Shown here in pieces: positions 13,201 to 25,748 of a stretch of 64,000 nucleotides of DNA. The stretch's first letter is position 1; each line of letters opens with the position of its first letter. Made by a program: the position numbers and the translations under genes. The DNA is from Bugulina stolonifera (taxonomy: Eukaryota > Bryozoa > Gymnolaemata > Cheilostomatida > Bugulidae). Location of the stretch: NCBI GenBank assembly GCA_935421135.1, contig OW285196.1:14133001-14197000 (forward strand), in the 5' to 3' direction. The notes beneath the pieces were generated by a model that made no database searches, was not told the origin of the DNA, and saw only the letters and a list, made by a program, of their open reading frames with translations.

Positions 13201-16200
13201 TAAATAATTTGAAAACCTCTATAATTGAAATTTTGAAAATAAATTCATTGATTTCCTTGAAAAAATATTCAGTGTTGCTTTAGACAAAGGAACTGCAATA
13301 GCCTACATCTCATTTGTTGTGCATCTTTGGAACCAAGGCTGTTTATAAATAATGAGGCTATAGCATGGTTCTACATACATTTTACATGCACATGTATTTC
13401 CTCTATGAATAACCCACTCACACACTTACTTGTCTATCAAAGAATGATTATTGTTAAAGTCCTTTGAAGTTGTTTTATGCAATGTATACAAAGTATATGA
13501 TACTGAGTACAAGCACTTAATCATAAATATTTAAACTATTTTACCTCTATTCATAGCCTGTGATTCAATTTATTTAAAGCAATAATAGAGTGGTACACCT
13601 TTTCACTCAGTGTCTTCAAGAGATAGAAACTTAGGCTAATTGCCACATGGAAGTCAGGCCAAGTCCGTTATTCAAACTTACCCTAACTTACTCAAACTTA
13701 CTTTAGAGTACAGCTTATTTACTTTAAAAAAACATCAACTGTCGTAAACTAAACTTTATTTTATACTATTGGTCAGCTAATAAGATTTAGTATCCTGTGG
13801 TCAAGTAATTTATTTGTAAAATATGGACATGAATTGAAACTTCAGTCACCAAAGTTGTGATCTCAAGATTGACATCGCAAAATTAAAGAAAATAATTTAC
13901 GAATTTGATTTCAAATCTATTTATTGGCCGTATTAAAATATATTTTGGTGATGACTAACAGCCCACATAAATTGAAAATATTTGTAAAAAGTTGTGAAAA
14001 TCTACTAGTATATTATATAATGGGGTTGTCCCACCGGTAAATAAAAAGATGATTCGGTTCAACAATACAGAGGCTTTGGAAATATTACCAATGAACCTCA
14101 TTTTCAACTGAATCCATTTTAAACAAATTTAGTCACAGATAAAAATATAGGAATCACTGCTACGTTCCTCAGGGCAGTTCCGCTTGAAACACAAATTCAA
14201 AGGCAGCCCCCACCAATGGCTGATACTTTTGTGTCAGAAATATAAGTGCCCACTCTTGTCTAGATAAGCATCAAAGTAATGTTGAATATTCACTATTTAA
14301 ACAACACTAGCGGTCCTTTACAATTTGATAAACACTAAAATATCAACAATCATTCTCGTGAGAAAATTTCTTCAGTTTTCATAACTATTGGGTGTGAGCA
14401 TCTCAAAGTCGCTAAGGCAGCAGGAAACCGACCATTTTGAGAAATTTGAATGAGTCGTCTGCTGATAGGATATCAGATGAGCCCATTGCACTTGTACTTA
14501 AACTGAATATAGACCATTGCGGCTGTAAGAGCCTGAGTACTTTAATTAATGGGTAGGCTATCTAGCTTTCTAAACTTTTTCAAGAAAATTATGATTTGGC
14601 CGATTTCTTGAGATAATATTGAGTTCATCCTCTTTTATTTATGCTTATAATTATGTGCAAATAATTTGTCTCTCTTTGGACAACTTCCACAAAATCTATG
14701 AGAATATAATTGAACCATGGTGATAACCACCGAGTCATGATATCCACTGAACCATGATAGTTTTACTACCTACAGATATAATTATCATTCCTGTTATGTA
14801 CATGTATGTACATGTAGGCCTACATGTAAATAGACATCAGTAAAGCTTTAAGAGAATATAAAGTAGTCCACATGGAACCCTACATCTGCTAGTTTAGCAA
14901 GCATTATTTGTCTGACACTAACAGCAACATTCTTGAAATTATATAGGTAAATATTAGTCAATAATGCTGCATTTGCTGCATCAGAAAAAAATTAAGTTTC
15001 CAGGCACTGTGGATCTGTCTAGTATAAAAGCTACATGTGCATGTTGCACATGTACTACTATAATGTAGTACAGAGTTCAAGATTTGTATTACAATGCTGT
15101 CATGAAAAAATAAACTTTTAAAGAATTTTGTATGATAGCGTAAAATTATATTAAATACATAAGACTTACAATTTACTTTCAAAATAATCCGTAGTTTTGA
15201 CTTCACTCGACTACCACGAGGGCAAGATTGAAATTGGGATATAAAATTCTAAGTTCATCACTTAAATATACAAGTTGATGATGGCAATAAAATTATATAG
15301 GCAATAAATTAACGATAATCACATCATTTGACTAGCTGCTACCTATTGCTTGTATTATAAACAAGAAATTTATTGTTCCCAAATTGCGGCCATATATTTT
15401 AAGATTCACAGCTTTTATTGGGTGCTTGAAATAGGAAAACTATCAATTTGATAATTACATGACTGTGTAGAGGGACATACAATTGCATTGTTTGTCTTCA
15501 CACACAATGCAGCTTATCAACACCAATTGTGAGAAGCTTTGTAATAAAGTGTTCAATTTACACTCCCTTGAGATTCAAGGATATCCTATCATTTGTGACC
15601 TTCGTTGCCAGAACCAGATATCTGGAGGTAGAAAGATTAGTAAAAGGACCTATTTCAATCTGTGAAATTCCTACCCTACAAATTTCTTCCCGTATTGGAA
15701 GTTTATAGTGTGAATTATGTGAATAATACATTGTATTTGAAATCATTGAGTTCCAGTCATTTATTTAAAAGCTTTGGTTGTTGCCGTTTGCGTTCTGTCA
15801 AACGTCTGATTACAATTTGTAGATCGTCTGCTATAAGAAAAGTTCTCAAATAACCAATTTAATTAGTTTGGTGTCGAAGTATACAAATTATATAATACCA
15901 CAGTTTCCTACTTGGAGAATGAGATCATCATTCTGTTGCATGGTGATGCATGTTACACACACCTTTCACAAAAAGTTTGGAAGCAAGTCACAATTTTTCG
16001 AGCAAGGCCAAACTCTAGCGCTTCATGAGTTACTTCCTCAACAACTGATATTGGTATTATATTTCTATGCAGTTCAAAATTAAACAAACAAACAAAAGCA
16101 GAAATTGTCAACAATATTATTGTCTATATGTAAAATTATTGAGACTAATAATAATACAGAAAATGCAGTGCTGTCACCGATGAGAGGCAATGAGATGGAT

Positions 16201-17143
16201 TCAATTTACAAACAGAGCCATAACAGATTGACAGGATATAATATTTCGACCGGCACTAGCATAATTTCATCTATTATATAATAATATGATGAAATACAGT
16301 GTCAGCAAATATTTTGCATTGATGTTGTTTTGGTGCTAGCCCGTTGGCATAGTTGTACTTCCATAGATTTATAACAAAATTACATCTACATACACTTTGA
16401 GTGGGAAGCTAAAATCGGTAGCATAATGAAGGCTTTTTAATTTTAGAGTACTTGGACTACAGAAAGTGTTATGCAGTTGTCAGGTAAATTTCCAAGTAAG
16501 CAATTTTTATTAAATTTCATTTTAATGCTCTTAAAAACCCACATGCATATTGCTATATTAGGATAATAATTTTATGAATAACTAACTTACAGTTGTTGTT
16601 TACATTTCCTGTGATCCACCCAGAATAGCTTTGACTTTGTTGCCTCTCTTTTGCCATCTCTTCCTCGAGCACCTGCTGCTGTGTCATAATGTTCTGACTT
16701 TCCGTAGACATGACTGCACAGGGCGGGTAGTGAGCTGTCTGCTGACTCATGCTATGAACCGCTGCCTCGTTCTGTGGATGTCCTGTAAGATAGCCTGGGT
16801 GCTTATAAACAGCTTCCATAGATTCTATGTCTGCTTGGTAGGGGACGCCAGAGTTCCACCCGGGGTGCTGATAACTAGAGATACCAATGTCATCTTTAGC
16901 CGTATGCTGCTGCCAGTAGGGTCTGCCATACTGCTGATCGTAGTACATGGTGGTGGCAGTGTCTACTGGTGGTACTGTTGTGTGGTATGACGGTGCGTCG
17001 TAAGTTGGTACACTGGTTCCTGGTGTGTTATACATAGTGGTTCCTGGTACGTTATACATAGTGGTTCCTGGTGGACTGTACCCACTCCTCTTATACATAT
17101 CAACCGTAGGATAGTCTATGCAGTATCCTTCGTAATGAACCAT
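10298..17143 (-). CDS. Cdx: Caudal-type ParaHox homeobox gene (Cdx)
   Basis: Homeodomain transcription factor; Cdx proteins pattern the posterior axis and gut in bilaterians (family knowledge). Three exons on the minus strand: 17143-16591 (184 codons + 1 nt), 11470-11325, 10522-10298 (TAA), 307 residues. The homeodomain is residues 190-249 and is diagnostic: [20 protein letters not shown], then [15 protein letters not shown], ending [14 protein letters not shown]. The second intron falls between homeodomain positions 44 and 45 (ERQ|VKIW), the conserved Cdx intron position. The [11 protein letters not shown] arm is also Cdx-typical. The Tyr/Pro-rich N-terminal exon has a short PGTTMYN repeat. 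A weak SYSGWI stands where the YxWM hexapeptide is expected. The start is the ATG at 17143 (AACATGG context); the frame is open upstream to a TTG at 17242 but has no earlier ATG. Donor T|GTAAGT at 16591 makes the split codon Cys where other Cdx have Gly. Confidence 0.96.
11471..16590 (-). other. Cdx intron 1 (about 5.1 kb)
   Basis: No exon was recognised on either strand. AT-rich with many TACATGTA palindromes (for example around 12540-12680 and 14796-14830). A long intron upstream of a homeobox is a usual place for cis-regulatory elements, but I can point to no specific conserved site without comparative data. Confidence 0.6.
17015..17091 (-). repeat. Short in-frame coding repeat in Cdx N-terminal region
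   Basis: Imperfect 24-bp repeat (GTGGTTCCTGGTACGTTATACATA-type on the plus strand) encoding [24 protein letters not shown] on the minus strand. It gives the transactivation region a low-complexity Pro/Thr/Tyr stretch. Confidence 0.85.
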
Positions 17144-18245
17144 GTTAAGTATATCTAGAACTCTCTTTGCTGATGCGCACGCTGGCAACGGCGAGCCTAC
17201 TTGTCTATGAACACCGTACTCTAATTCCACTCGTCTGCGCAATACACACTGATAACTTCGCTATTATTTACTCGAAAGGTAATAAAACTGACCCGCTAGA
17301 GTATTGCTGTGTTATGCGTAACGTATGTGATGAATGAGTTCCTAGAGGGGTTACCCCCTTTTATAACTCAGTCATTTATCCAACACAGCTCATGTTTTGG
17401 TGCCAAAGTGACTATACCTAGTCTGTATTGTTGTAATGGTCGTGCTGCATGGGTGTTACTAATTAGATATATATGGTTTCCCCCTTCTCAATGCTCACTT
17501 CACTATCAATCTGGCTATTTCAATGACTTGTAAGTCAAGTTTTTAGTGATAAGATCAAAGCTAAATTTTACTTCTATCTTGACAGAACCCTGCTTGTTTA
17601 CTCACACATGACACATCCAATTTCTATATAGCCTAAGGTACTGGGATATCTCATGTCTACATAGTGGTGGCCCTTTATAAGCTATCACTACATTCTCATT
17701 ATAAACTATCTAGACACTAAGGCAAAGGCTAAAGCATTTGATTGTTTTCATTATTGAATTAAAAGGAAGCCTCACAATTCCTGCTGGTTAAACCTGAAAC
17801 AAGTGAAAGCGTTTCCATTAGGTACAAAGTAACAGGTCTAACAGTGTTATATCACCATCAGGTAGATATTGTGCAGAACAAACACTTTGGTTCCCAGTAA
17901 TACACAACCATGTTACTGACCGATACTCCTCCCACTTGTTTTATTTGTTCGCCCGAAGGCACTAGTTAGTTTTGAGATTCCTGAATGTTGCTGTGTTATA
18001 GCTGGACCAGAATTGGGACTGACTACTTTTTGACAGCACGCAGACTTGTTGAATGTCTAACCATTAAATTGCTCTTAGCACAGTGTATCACCTGAATACT
18101 CAATACCTCCATGATAATATATTAAATAAATGTACCAATAATTGCATTTTTGAAACACTGTCCTACAGGAAATAATCTATGTAGTAGATGATTGGCCCAT
18201 GTCCTACATGTTGGCTTACATCGTATTATATATATTAATATTATT

Positions 18246-18399
18246 ATGAATAATAGGACGAGACGCATTTTTTATTTTTGTTGACTCCCTATATTTTGAT
18301 GTATATCCATACACCATGATGATGATGATGATGTATGGATATACATCGAAATATAAGGAGTCAACAAATATAAAAAATGCGTCTCGTCTTATTATTCAT
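18246..18399. mobile_element. Fold-back/MITE hairpin with ATG/GAT-repeat loop
   Basis: Nearly perfect inverted repeat with arms of about 65-68 bp (ATGAATAATAGGACGAGACG at the left, its mirror at the right) around a loop of (GAT)n. The strand would fold into a long stem-loop. It carries no coding sequence; most likely a fold-back MITE. Confidence 0.85.
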
Positions 18400-20598
18400 C
18401 ATTAAGATACTTGCTCGCACTAACATTTTCTAATATTACAAGTGTAATTAATTTCAATCATACTATTAATACACAAATTTATTAGGTAGTTAATTATTTT
18501 TTATACAATAGTATTCTACAGCATAATGTACATGTACAATTATTGCGTTCTCTATTACATTCTCGGAACAGGCAATAAGGCAGGTAAATAATATAGTATG
18601 GTTCTAGATTAAATAGTTTAATATTTATACGCTATTTCCATATCATAGTGAAAGTTCTCAATAAAATTATATTCATTATACAAAATTAGTATATGGTGGA
18701 GTTAAAATAATATTCTGAAAGGTAAATTGTTTCCTTAGCAATTAGTCAGACACTGCACGGACAATGATTTGAGTTTAAATTTTGAAAATACTACTATTTT
18801 TCCAGGCAATTTATAATTTCACAGTTTTATGTGACTTTCAATTGTGTAGGATATTATTTGGAACCCTAAATTTAATTAACTAGAAAAATTATCCATTAAT
18901 TTAATAATTCAATTAAGTAATTAAATGGGTATCATATTTCACAGGAAAGTAAAAATAGAAACTAGAATTAGCAGTACTGCTGTTGTTATACATGTGTAAC
19001 ATTGGTTGTGTTAGCTGGAGATATTACACCATTGAGGTCTCCACCCACCATTGAACTGTAGTGGACTAATACTACAACATTAGCAGTAGCTAATTATAAA
19101 CCAATTAGTTGTTTAAAACTGGATCGGAACAAAATTGTTCCAACTGCAACTTAAATTTTTTAATCTCTGCTGACAAAATAGTACTTTGCAGAATTTTTAA
19201 TGACTTTTTAATCACTTTTTGGCCCATTTTATAACATAATCCTATGTAATGTTGGCTGTTGTGAAAAGTTTTATTGAGAGAGTCCTAATAATTAGAAAAA
19301 TGCCTTGATTGCAGTTGTAACAATTTCGCTCCGACCCCATGAATGTAGTTGTCCCATTATAGGTTACGTCAAGGTAATTACCAGTGATGGTTAATTTTTT
19401 TTAATGGTATTGTTAAAAAAGTTCATTCATAACTTATGTGGATGGGCGAGAAGGTTTAACTCAATGAAGAGTATTATTTTGGGAATCCTCACAGGCTCTA
19501 TCATAGTCAAAAAATCCCAATACACTAAATGATGTAGGAGCCTACGGGTTGTAAAATCCGCAATATTATACATGTAAACTGCCTTCGGCAAACCTACATC
19601 TTGCTCGCTGGTATAAAATTTACGTACATTATGCATATATTTTTTAATTTACATCCTTTTAAAATTGAACCCAATATTTTGCTTTAAAATTTAATGCTCT
19701 AGAAATAGTGGTGGAAGACTTTTTCAAAATTAATTGTACATGATTATGTAATCAAATAGGGCTGTTGATTGGTCAATGTTGAATAACCAGGAAATAAGTT
19801 ATTAGTAGTAATAGATGGACAACAGCAGTTGTTTGTCTCGACTTATTCACGTAACGACGTTATGTAACAGAGTAGCACGTAATGTCACAGTGATTCAAGT
19901 CTGAAATCCTTTGAACTAGCCTTTGATCAATGCGATACGATACGAAATATTTTTGAAGCAGTGTTTAGAAATTCAACATACATTAGGCGTCAGTTTTTCA
20001 GCGCACACATTTTCACACGACTATATCGAATATTCCTTGCCTAGACATCAGCTCTGAGTATTGCCTAAACTCTTTTTAAAGAAAGTATTTGCTATAGAAA
20101 GGGTGGTAACATTATAGTCCTTGAAGAGATTTGAGTCTGAGGATCACAGGCTATTATAAAACAGACATCCATAAAGCAATTATTGTGCAACAGTATATAA
20201 GAACAAGGAACATGATATCAGGGGAGAAGAGATAGAAGGCATGGGAGACCTGAAGACCTACATGTATTGACTCATATACAGTCATTGGATTCTAATGTAT
20301 CCATTTCAAAGTTTAACTTTTAAAAGATTAACTCAATGACTTAAATTTCACTAATCTGATGAAGTTGAATAGTGTGTGAAATTAACAGTGAATATCATAA
20401 TAGCCTGAGAGAAAGAATTTAATAAAGATAACAGTATATACATGTATAATATATAGCCTTAGATACAAGCATGCGCCCCATCTTCTCTAAATACAGTAGA
20501 GCAATAACACAGCCTGGGAGCAACAGATAGATCATAAAAACCAATGCTACGTGCAATAGTATTATAATAATATGAATTTACTACATCATATTTTAAAG

Positions 20599-20992
20599 CA
20601 GGGGTACATTTCAGAAATCTGGGGGGTACAAAATAAGTTATCAACTTAATATATTTTTGACAGTGATTTTCAGTTACACACTATCAAATTATGAATAATC
20701 AATATCTATTACTGAACTGAACATTAAATGGCTCGCTGATGCAAATGAAATACTACAATCTATGAAATTTATACTACATCCATGTAGTTATCATTACATA
20801 ATTAATAAATAAAAAGTTTATACTTTTATATAAACTTGTTTACCTAATAAGTGACGCATTTTGATGTATACATGTAATATTAATTAAATGAAACCAAATA
20901 AATCCTTAATTAAACACAGTTTTACAATGGGGTACGTATTTGCTACACGAACCCTAAGCGGTACCGAAGGTAAAAAAGGTTGGGAGCCCCTG
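20599..20992. mobile_element. hAT-like MITE (394 bp)
   Basis: Ends are CAGGGG...CCCCTG; the right end reads AGGTTGGGAGCCCCTG, the familiar hAT-type terminus CAGGGGCTCCCAACCT in reverse. Flanking octamers TTTTAAAG and CTTTAATG match at six of eight positions, fitting a decayed 8-bp target duplication. No transposase frame is visible. Confidence 0.7.
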
Positions 20993-22429
20993 CTTTAATG
21001 CTAAAACGAGCAGCTAACTATTTATGTTGTGGAAACTTACAAAAAATCTTTTGTAGTAATACAAAAACAATCTCAATACCATTTTGTCTTATTGACTTAT
21101 TCGAGTTTAACATGTATATAAGCTTGCATGGTAGGACAACTCCCGTATTTCATATCGAGTTAACATTCATCACAGAAAGATGAAACACACCGGACTTTAC
21201 ACCAATAAGATATTGTAATGTTTTTGTGTGTGGTGTGGTCGAGGGACGACTCACTAGCACAGGTGAAGAGCCTATGAGTGGTGCTAGGCCTTCGTCATTA
21301 CATGGAAGATCAGCAGTACTACATGTAGTAAAACCATGTACAGTAGTTTATAGAGCTAATCAAGACTGCCCATGTGGTCCCGAGTCAATGCTTAGATGCT
21401 ATACATGAGAAAAAGTATGTTCAGTTCTAGTAGGTAGTTTGGTCAAAGACCTTGCCAGCTGGAACTATCCTTAGCTACAAGAGAAAACCCTGTATCAGTA
21501 GTATAGATGTGTCTTTGTTGAGATCCAAACATCAACTGAGACAATAACAGTATAAAACATTCGCTTTATATAGTTCTTAACTTACGGAGAAAAGGTTCTG
21601 GTGAAAGGACGACGTAGCATCGTCCGGAAATTGCACAACAAGATGGAGGCCCGACCTAACATGAGTCCGCCTCAAACAAAATATGCTTAAAATCATACAA
21701 AACATGCGCAAAATTAATTACATCAAATTCTGTTATGTTGGCCTCAGTTAAGTGGGTAGAAAAGGGGTATTTACACTTAGTAATTGGTGATACACACATG
21801 TAGTCCAAGTAGTGCATAATATGGAAATGTATATGAACAGGTGTAAGTGTATGCATGAATATACAGTAAGTGCAAGAGTAATTGGACGAGTATGAGTTGT
21901 GAGAGAGTAGAACTAACTAACAGGCACTGAAGGTGCATTAATGTCCATCAGGCAGGCTAAGACCGTATTAATTAAATGCCCTGGGTCATTACAATATTTG
22001 TCACTGCCACACTGTGTTACAGACAAATGCTGATTCTACAACTCGATTAAAATAGAACACATTGTCATGTTCTTGCTGCGCTGGTAGGCTGGACTCTCAA
22101 CCTTTTAATATCATGTACATTAGAATACATTTATTGGTACAAAATCAGTGATTTCAATGGTTCAGTTCTCACTGAAAAGTAATACATTTAAGTGAATGTT
22201 GGCAAGTTATCCCCCCTTTGGTATTATTCTTGTTATCATGTGCATCTCCTCACCCCTGCGCTGAGAAATTTTACTTTAAATGGACTATAATATATACATG
22301 TATTATCACACAAGAGTGTTAATAGTTGCCAGTACCTAGGGAAAAAATATTATTGTACATTTTTATTATTATACTAGAATAAATTTGGCCTAGCGATGAC
22401 TGGGCAAAATAATACCCGCATAAAAAATC

Positions 22430-22655
22430 TATGACATAATTTTTGCAAATTGTTGTCATTGTATACTGAAGATAGTTTGTATAATAATAATTTGAATGTA
22501 ATTTATGGCAGAGTGCAAAGATTTAGATTTATGTCCACTTGTCCGTTCCTTCAGTTAAGAGAAGATAATTACAGTAGTATATGACATGTTCAAATTCCAG
22601 TGATAGTGTTTATGGTTCAATCAATAGAAGGACAGAATGGATATGGACTGTTGTT
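22430..22655. repeat. Lectin-cluster duplicated block D (copy 1)
   Basis: Contains AATTTATGGCAGAGTGCAAAG and GAGAAGATAATTACAG stretches nearly identical to 27580-27783. The second copy lies just downstream of lectin gene B, so this block marks one end of the duplicated unit. It has no lectin exon immediately beside it. Confidence 0.8.
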
Positions 22656-22885
22656 ACTATCCCAATGTATAACCTCAGTTCTCAGTGGAAGAAAAAACTC
22701 ATACGGAGTCGCAGTACCCAATTCCATGCTTCGCAGGGATAGACAATCCTAAGTATTTCCAGTCCAGTGATTGATGACCACCTATACCCTCACTCTGTGT
22801 ACAGTGTAGCATAGTTGGTAGGCCTTGTCAACATAAATATGCTGCACCATAGAAATTCTAAGGCAGTTAAAGTGATTAGGTAAAC

Positions 22886-22905
22886 CCCCCCCCCCCCCCC
22901 CCCCA
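22886..22905. repeat. Poly-C run (about 20 C)
   Basis: Uninterrupted C tract (G on the minus strand) about 500 bp from the poly-G tract at 23411. It is G-quadruplex-capable on the minus strand. Confidence 0.9.
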
Positions 22906-23215
22906 CAGTGTTTTTTGCCCAACAATATCAGCTTACAGTAATGCTCCTATTATAATAGGCCTGGTATTCATTCACCTAGGGTCTAAAATGTGGTAGGGGC
23001 AACAAATCCATTGAGACCTTTGGATACCTTGGGCACTCCCAACTTCTAAACTAAAGGCTAGTTTGGAATGACAACCCCATAACTTCATTGAAAAAGGCTG
23101 TTTTTGAGCATTTTAATGACGTATAACACTTGTTCAGTTCTCAAGCACTTTGGCAGTCAGCAGCTAACATCTGTGAGTTGAAATTGTAATGCAGCTTATT
23201 AGTAATAGATGAAGT

Positions 23216-23600
23216 TCAGGTACAGCATGGCCCTAGAGACCTGGAAGCGTACTGCACAATAAAAAACTGATCAACTATGTTTAACACTTTGAAAGAAAAC
23301 TTACCAGATAAGTTTGGAATAAATCTAAATATTTTATAATCTATAGCCATGGGATACATACAAATGCTGTCAGCACAATACATGGCCGGATTAAACAAGC
23401 ACACAGGACTGGGGGGGGGGGGGGGGGGGGCACTAACCATAGTTATATACAATACCATTCAACTAAATAAAACCTGGCAAATTGATAAGTACACAAAGTG
23501 AACAAATATAGTGTATCATGTAAGCTAATATTAACTAGGAAATGAATTGATAAACAGATTAACCAGCAAATGAGTAGGCCAGTCATGGAGGCATAACTTG
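23216..23600. repeat. Lectin-cluster upstream block U0
   Basis: Begins GGTACAGCATGGCCCTAGAGAC at 23219 and matches blocks starting at 25749 (U1), 30712 (U2) and 33044 (U3), which lie upstream of lectin genes A, B and C. U0 has no lectin gene on its downstream side, suggesting a fourth unit that lost its gene. Confidence 0.75.
23411..23430. repeat. Poly-G run (about 20 G)
   Basis: Uninterrupted G tract inside duplicated upstream block U0; the other U blocks lack it. It is the inverted partner of the poly-C at 22886. The minus-strand frame crossing it (proline run) is not a gene. Confidence 0.9.
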
Positions 23601-23881
23601 CAAGAATTTAGTAGTTCAAAATGCATCAAATTTCAATAAATATAATAAATTATTGCAAGTCAGAGAGTCATACAATAGATTGGCAACAATATACGTGGAG
23701 TAGGCAGGAATGCATATTCTAGTTTACTTCATTGCGTTTACAACACACCTCTTTTCACAGTGAATGCTGTGATATAGGCTTACATGTATACAATATAATA
23801 ATTATGTATAAAATAATTATAATAGCTCAGATTTGAATTGGAAAATCCAGTGGTTGTAGCTTGAGTGGTGCCACTAGCATC

Positions 23882-25452
23882 TCATATCTCAGGGAAAAGC
23901 TCACATAGAAATGCTTTCTGGTCATTACAGTCAGAAACATTCCAACTGAATTTACCTACATCAGTTAGGTATGCGTAGACACAGCCGCTGGTAGATTTCT
24001 GTTGTTTGATCGATTGGTGTCTTACCCAGCCATTCCTGAGATCACTTGACCACCTGATAGTCTCTTGGGTCTTGTTGTAGAATCCACCAACCCAAACCTT
24101 CACTGCATTTCCTTCTACAACAGTAAGTAAGGTACATGTACATGTGTACATGACTGTAAAGAAGAGAGCAGACGGCTGGTAAATGAGACCTGACTGTTTA
24201 CTATTATAAATAAGGGTTTAATTGTGATAACCATTATGGCATTATAGTGTACATGGGAAACTGTTACACAGTGCTATTATAGCTAATAAAATATAAAATT
24301 AGAGTAATGCTGTGTTTTCATATACATGCAGATGTCTTTGGTCCTCAGTATCACTAGTAGTGATAGCGTAACATTTATAAATCTATGCACATTTATATAT
24401 TGTGTAGGTATAAGGAGAATGAAATGAATCAAATAGTTAATGCATGTCATAACATTCTACAGCAAAGATCTTACGTTGGGGCATCCTCAAGACCACAAAC
24501 TGTTGCCTACGAGATTTCACTGAATTATGCAGTCTATCTATAGACAATAGCCCAGATTAACTAAATAATGTATGCAAGTATTGCAATACAGTAACACACA
24601 TCGCTAACAGTATTGCACTTTGTAAGAGCAATCATATCATTGTACATGTAGGAAATAACTTTGTCATTTCTATAATTATTCTGAATTGAGCCTAACCTAC
24701 CACCCTCCCATGTCAGCCCAGATTAGCTAGGTTAGGCTCAATTGAGAATAATTACAGAAATAATTGGGAAGCCTTTATTCTAAATTGTGACCCAGGTGGT
24801 CATTTTCAATAATCGTTGGCATGTAGTCCTCAGATTTAAAGGGTACCTAGTAGTGGAGGGGGGGGAGGAAAGTAGTAGAGCTAAGGCAACAATTTTCAGT
24901 ATAGGCTTTTGTCTAATCTAAAAAGCTGAAAACTTTACTACTCCCCCCCCCCTCCGCTGCTAGGTGCCCTTTAAATCTAAAGACTCTGAGTGCCTAGGTC
25001 ACAATTAGGCAATGTAGGTGCACCATGCAGCTTGTATAAAATAGTACCAACCAGCTAGCAAATGCTTCTTCACAAAGCCATACTTGTTTCCCATTCCCGG
25101 TCCAAATACAAGCAGATCTGCAGCCATGCTGGATGGATTTTTAGAGGCACATTTTGTTTTTGCTTGTTGCCAAGTCAACAAATTGTCGTCTACATCAATG
25201 CATCTACCAGAAGGAATCCAGGCCCATCCTTCTGGACATATGTCACACACACCTAAAAATTTTCATACTTTTTTATGATAATCGTATACAAAGGCAAGCT
25301 GTATACGTACATGTATATGGTATTAAAGCAGAGTGACAATGTTATGTTTTGTAGTAGGGCGTAAGTTAATAGAGTTACTTACAGGATAGAGCTCTGCCGG
25401 AAATGATTGTCACGATTAAGAATATTAAGATGACTTTAGTGGTGAATCTCAT
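23882..25452 (-). CDS. Secreted C-type-lectin-domain protein A
   Basis: Three exons, 25452-25383 (signal peptide), 25252-25052 and 24114-23882 (TGA), phases 1/1, 167 residues. The signal peptide is MRFTTKVILIFLIVTIISG; the mature protein starts CVCDICPEGWAWIPSGRCI. Lectin-fold landmarks seen: CPEGW, WQQAKTKCASKNPS (helix 1), VWVGGFYN (WIGL position), GCVYAYL, WNVSDCNDQKAFLCE (last two disulphide cysteines). The calcium/sugar motifs EPN/QPD are absent and WND reads WNV, so classical carbohydrate binding is doubtful (inference). The exon-2 donor GCTG|GTTGGT is weak but fits the phase of the two paralogues. Minus strand, tandem with copies B and C, same orientation. An inverted-repeat element sits in intron 2, 45 bp from exon 2. 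Confidence 0.85.
24666..24761. repeat. Inverted repeat with about 33-bp arms in lectin A intron
   Basis: Arms TGAATTGAGCCTAACCT and AGGTTAGGCTCAATTGA with further matches outward (ATTTCTATAATTATTC / GAATAATTACAGAAAT) around a 30-bp loop. Stem-loop, probably a small MITE. Confidence 0.85.
24782..25007. mobile_element. MITE-like hairpin with G/C-tract arms
   Basis: Outer arms AATTGTGACCCAGG / CCTAGGTCACAATT. Inner arms TTTAAAGGGTACCTAGTAGTGG... / ...CCGCTGCTAGGTGCCCTTTAAA end in G8 and C10 runs near the centre. It lies in lectin A intron 2 next to exon 2; no coding content. Confidence 0.75.
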
Positions 25453-25748
25453 CTTCCAAATCTGCAGTAACAGGTGTCTAATATCAACTACTGTATATAA
25501 TTTATTCTTTAATTGTCAGAGGGATTGTGTAATAAATTCAGGGTGAATTCTTAACAGAAAAATAATGCTGTGGAGGCATCACATAATATTTTAGCCAAAC
25601 AATTTTTCAACCAATCAGCAGCAGGGCTGCCACATGAGTTTTTAACAAGTCAGAAATTGTAATAATTGGTTCGTTTAACTTATTTAATAAATGCAAGTTG
25701 AAACAAGTATGTTACAAAGCATTCAACTTTGAGACTGTTGGTGCCAAG

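Larger units (their letters stand above)
17144..22429. other. Gene-poor region upstream of Cdx
   Basis: About 5.3 kb with no supported exon. The proximal part (17144-17400) should contain the Cdx 5' UTR and promoter; no TATA box stands out. The rest contains the hairpin element at 18246 and the hAT-like MITE at 20599, listed separately. Short open frames here (for example 21226-21408) show no recognisable domain. Confidence 0.5.

Noticed and set aside
16631..16990. 119-codon plus-strand frame
   Set aside because: Antisense shadow of Cdx exon 1.
17144..17242. Longer Cdx N-terminus starting MRRRVELEYG
   Set aside because: The first codon is TTG, not ATG; the first ATG in frame is at 17143 with a good initiation context.
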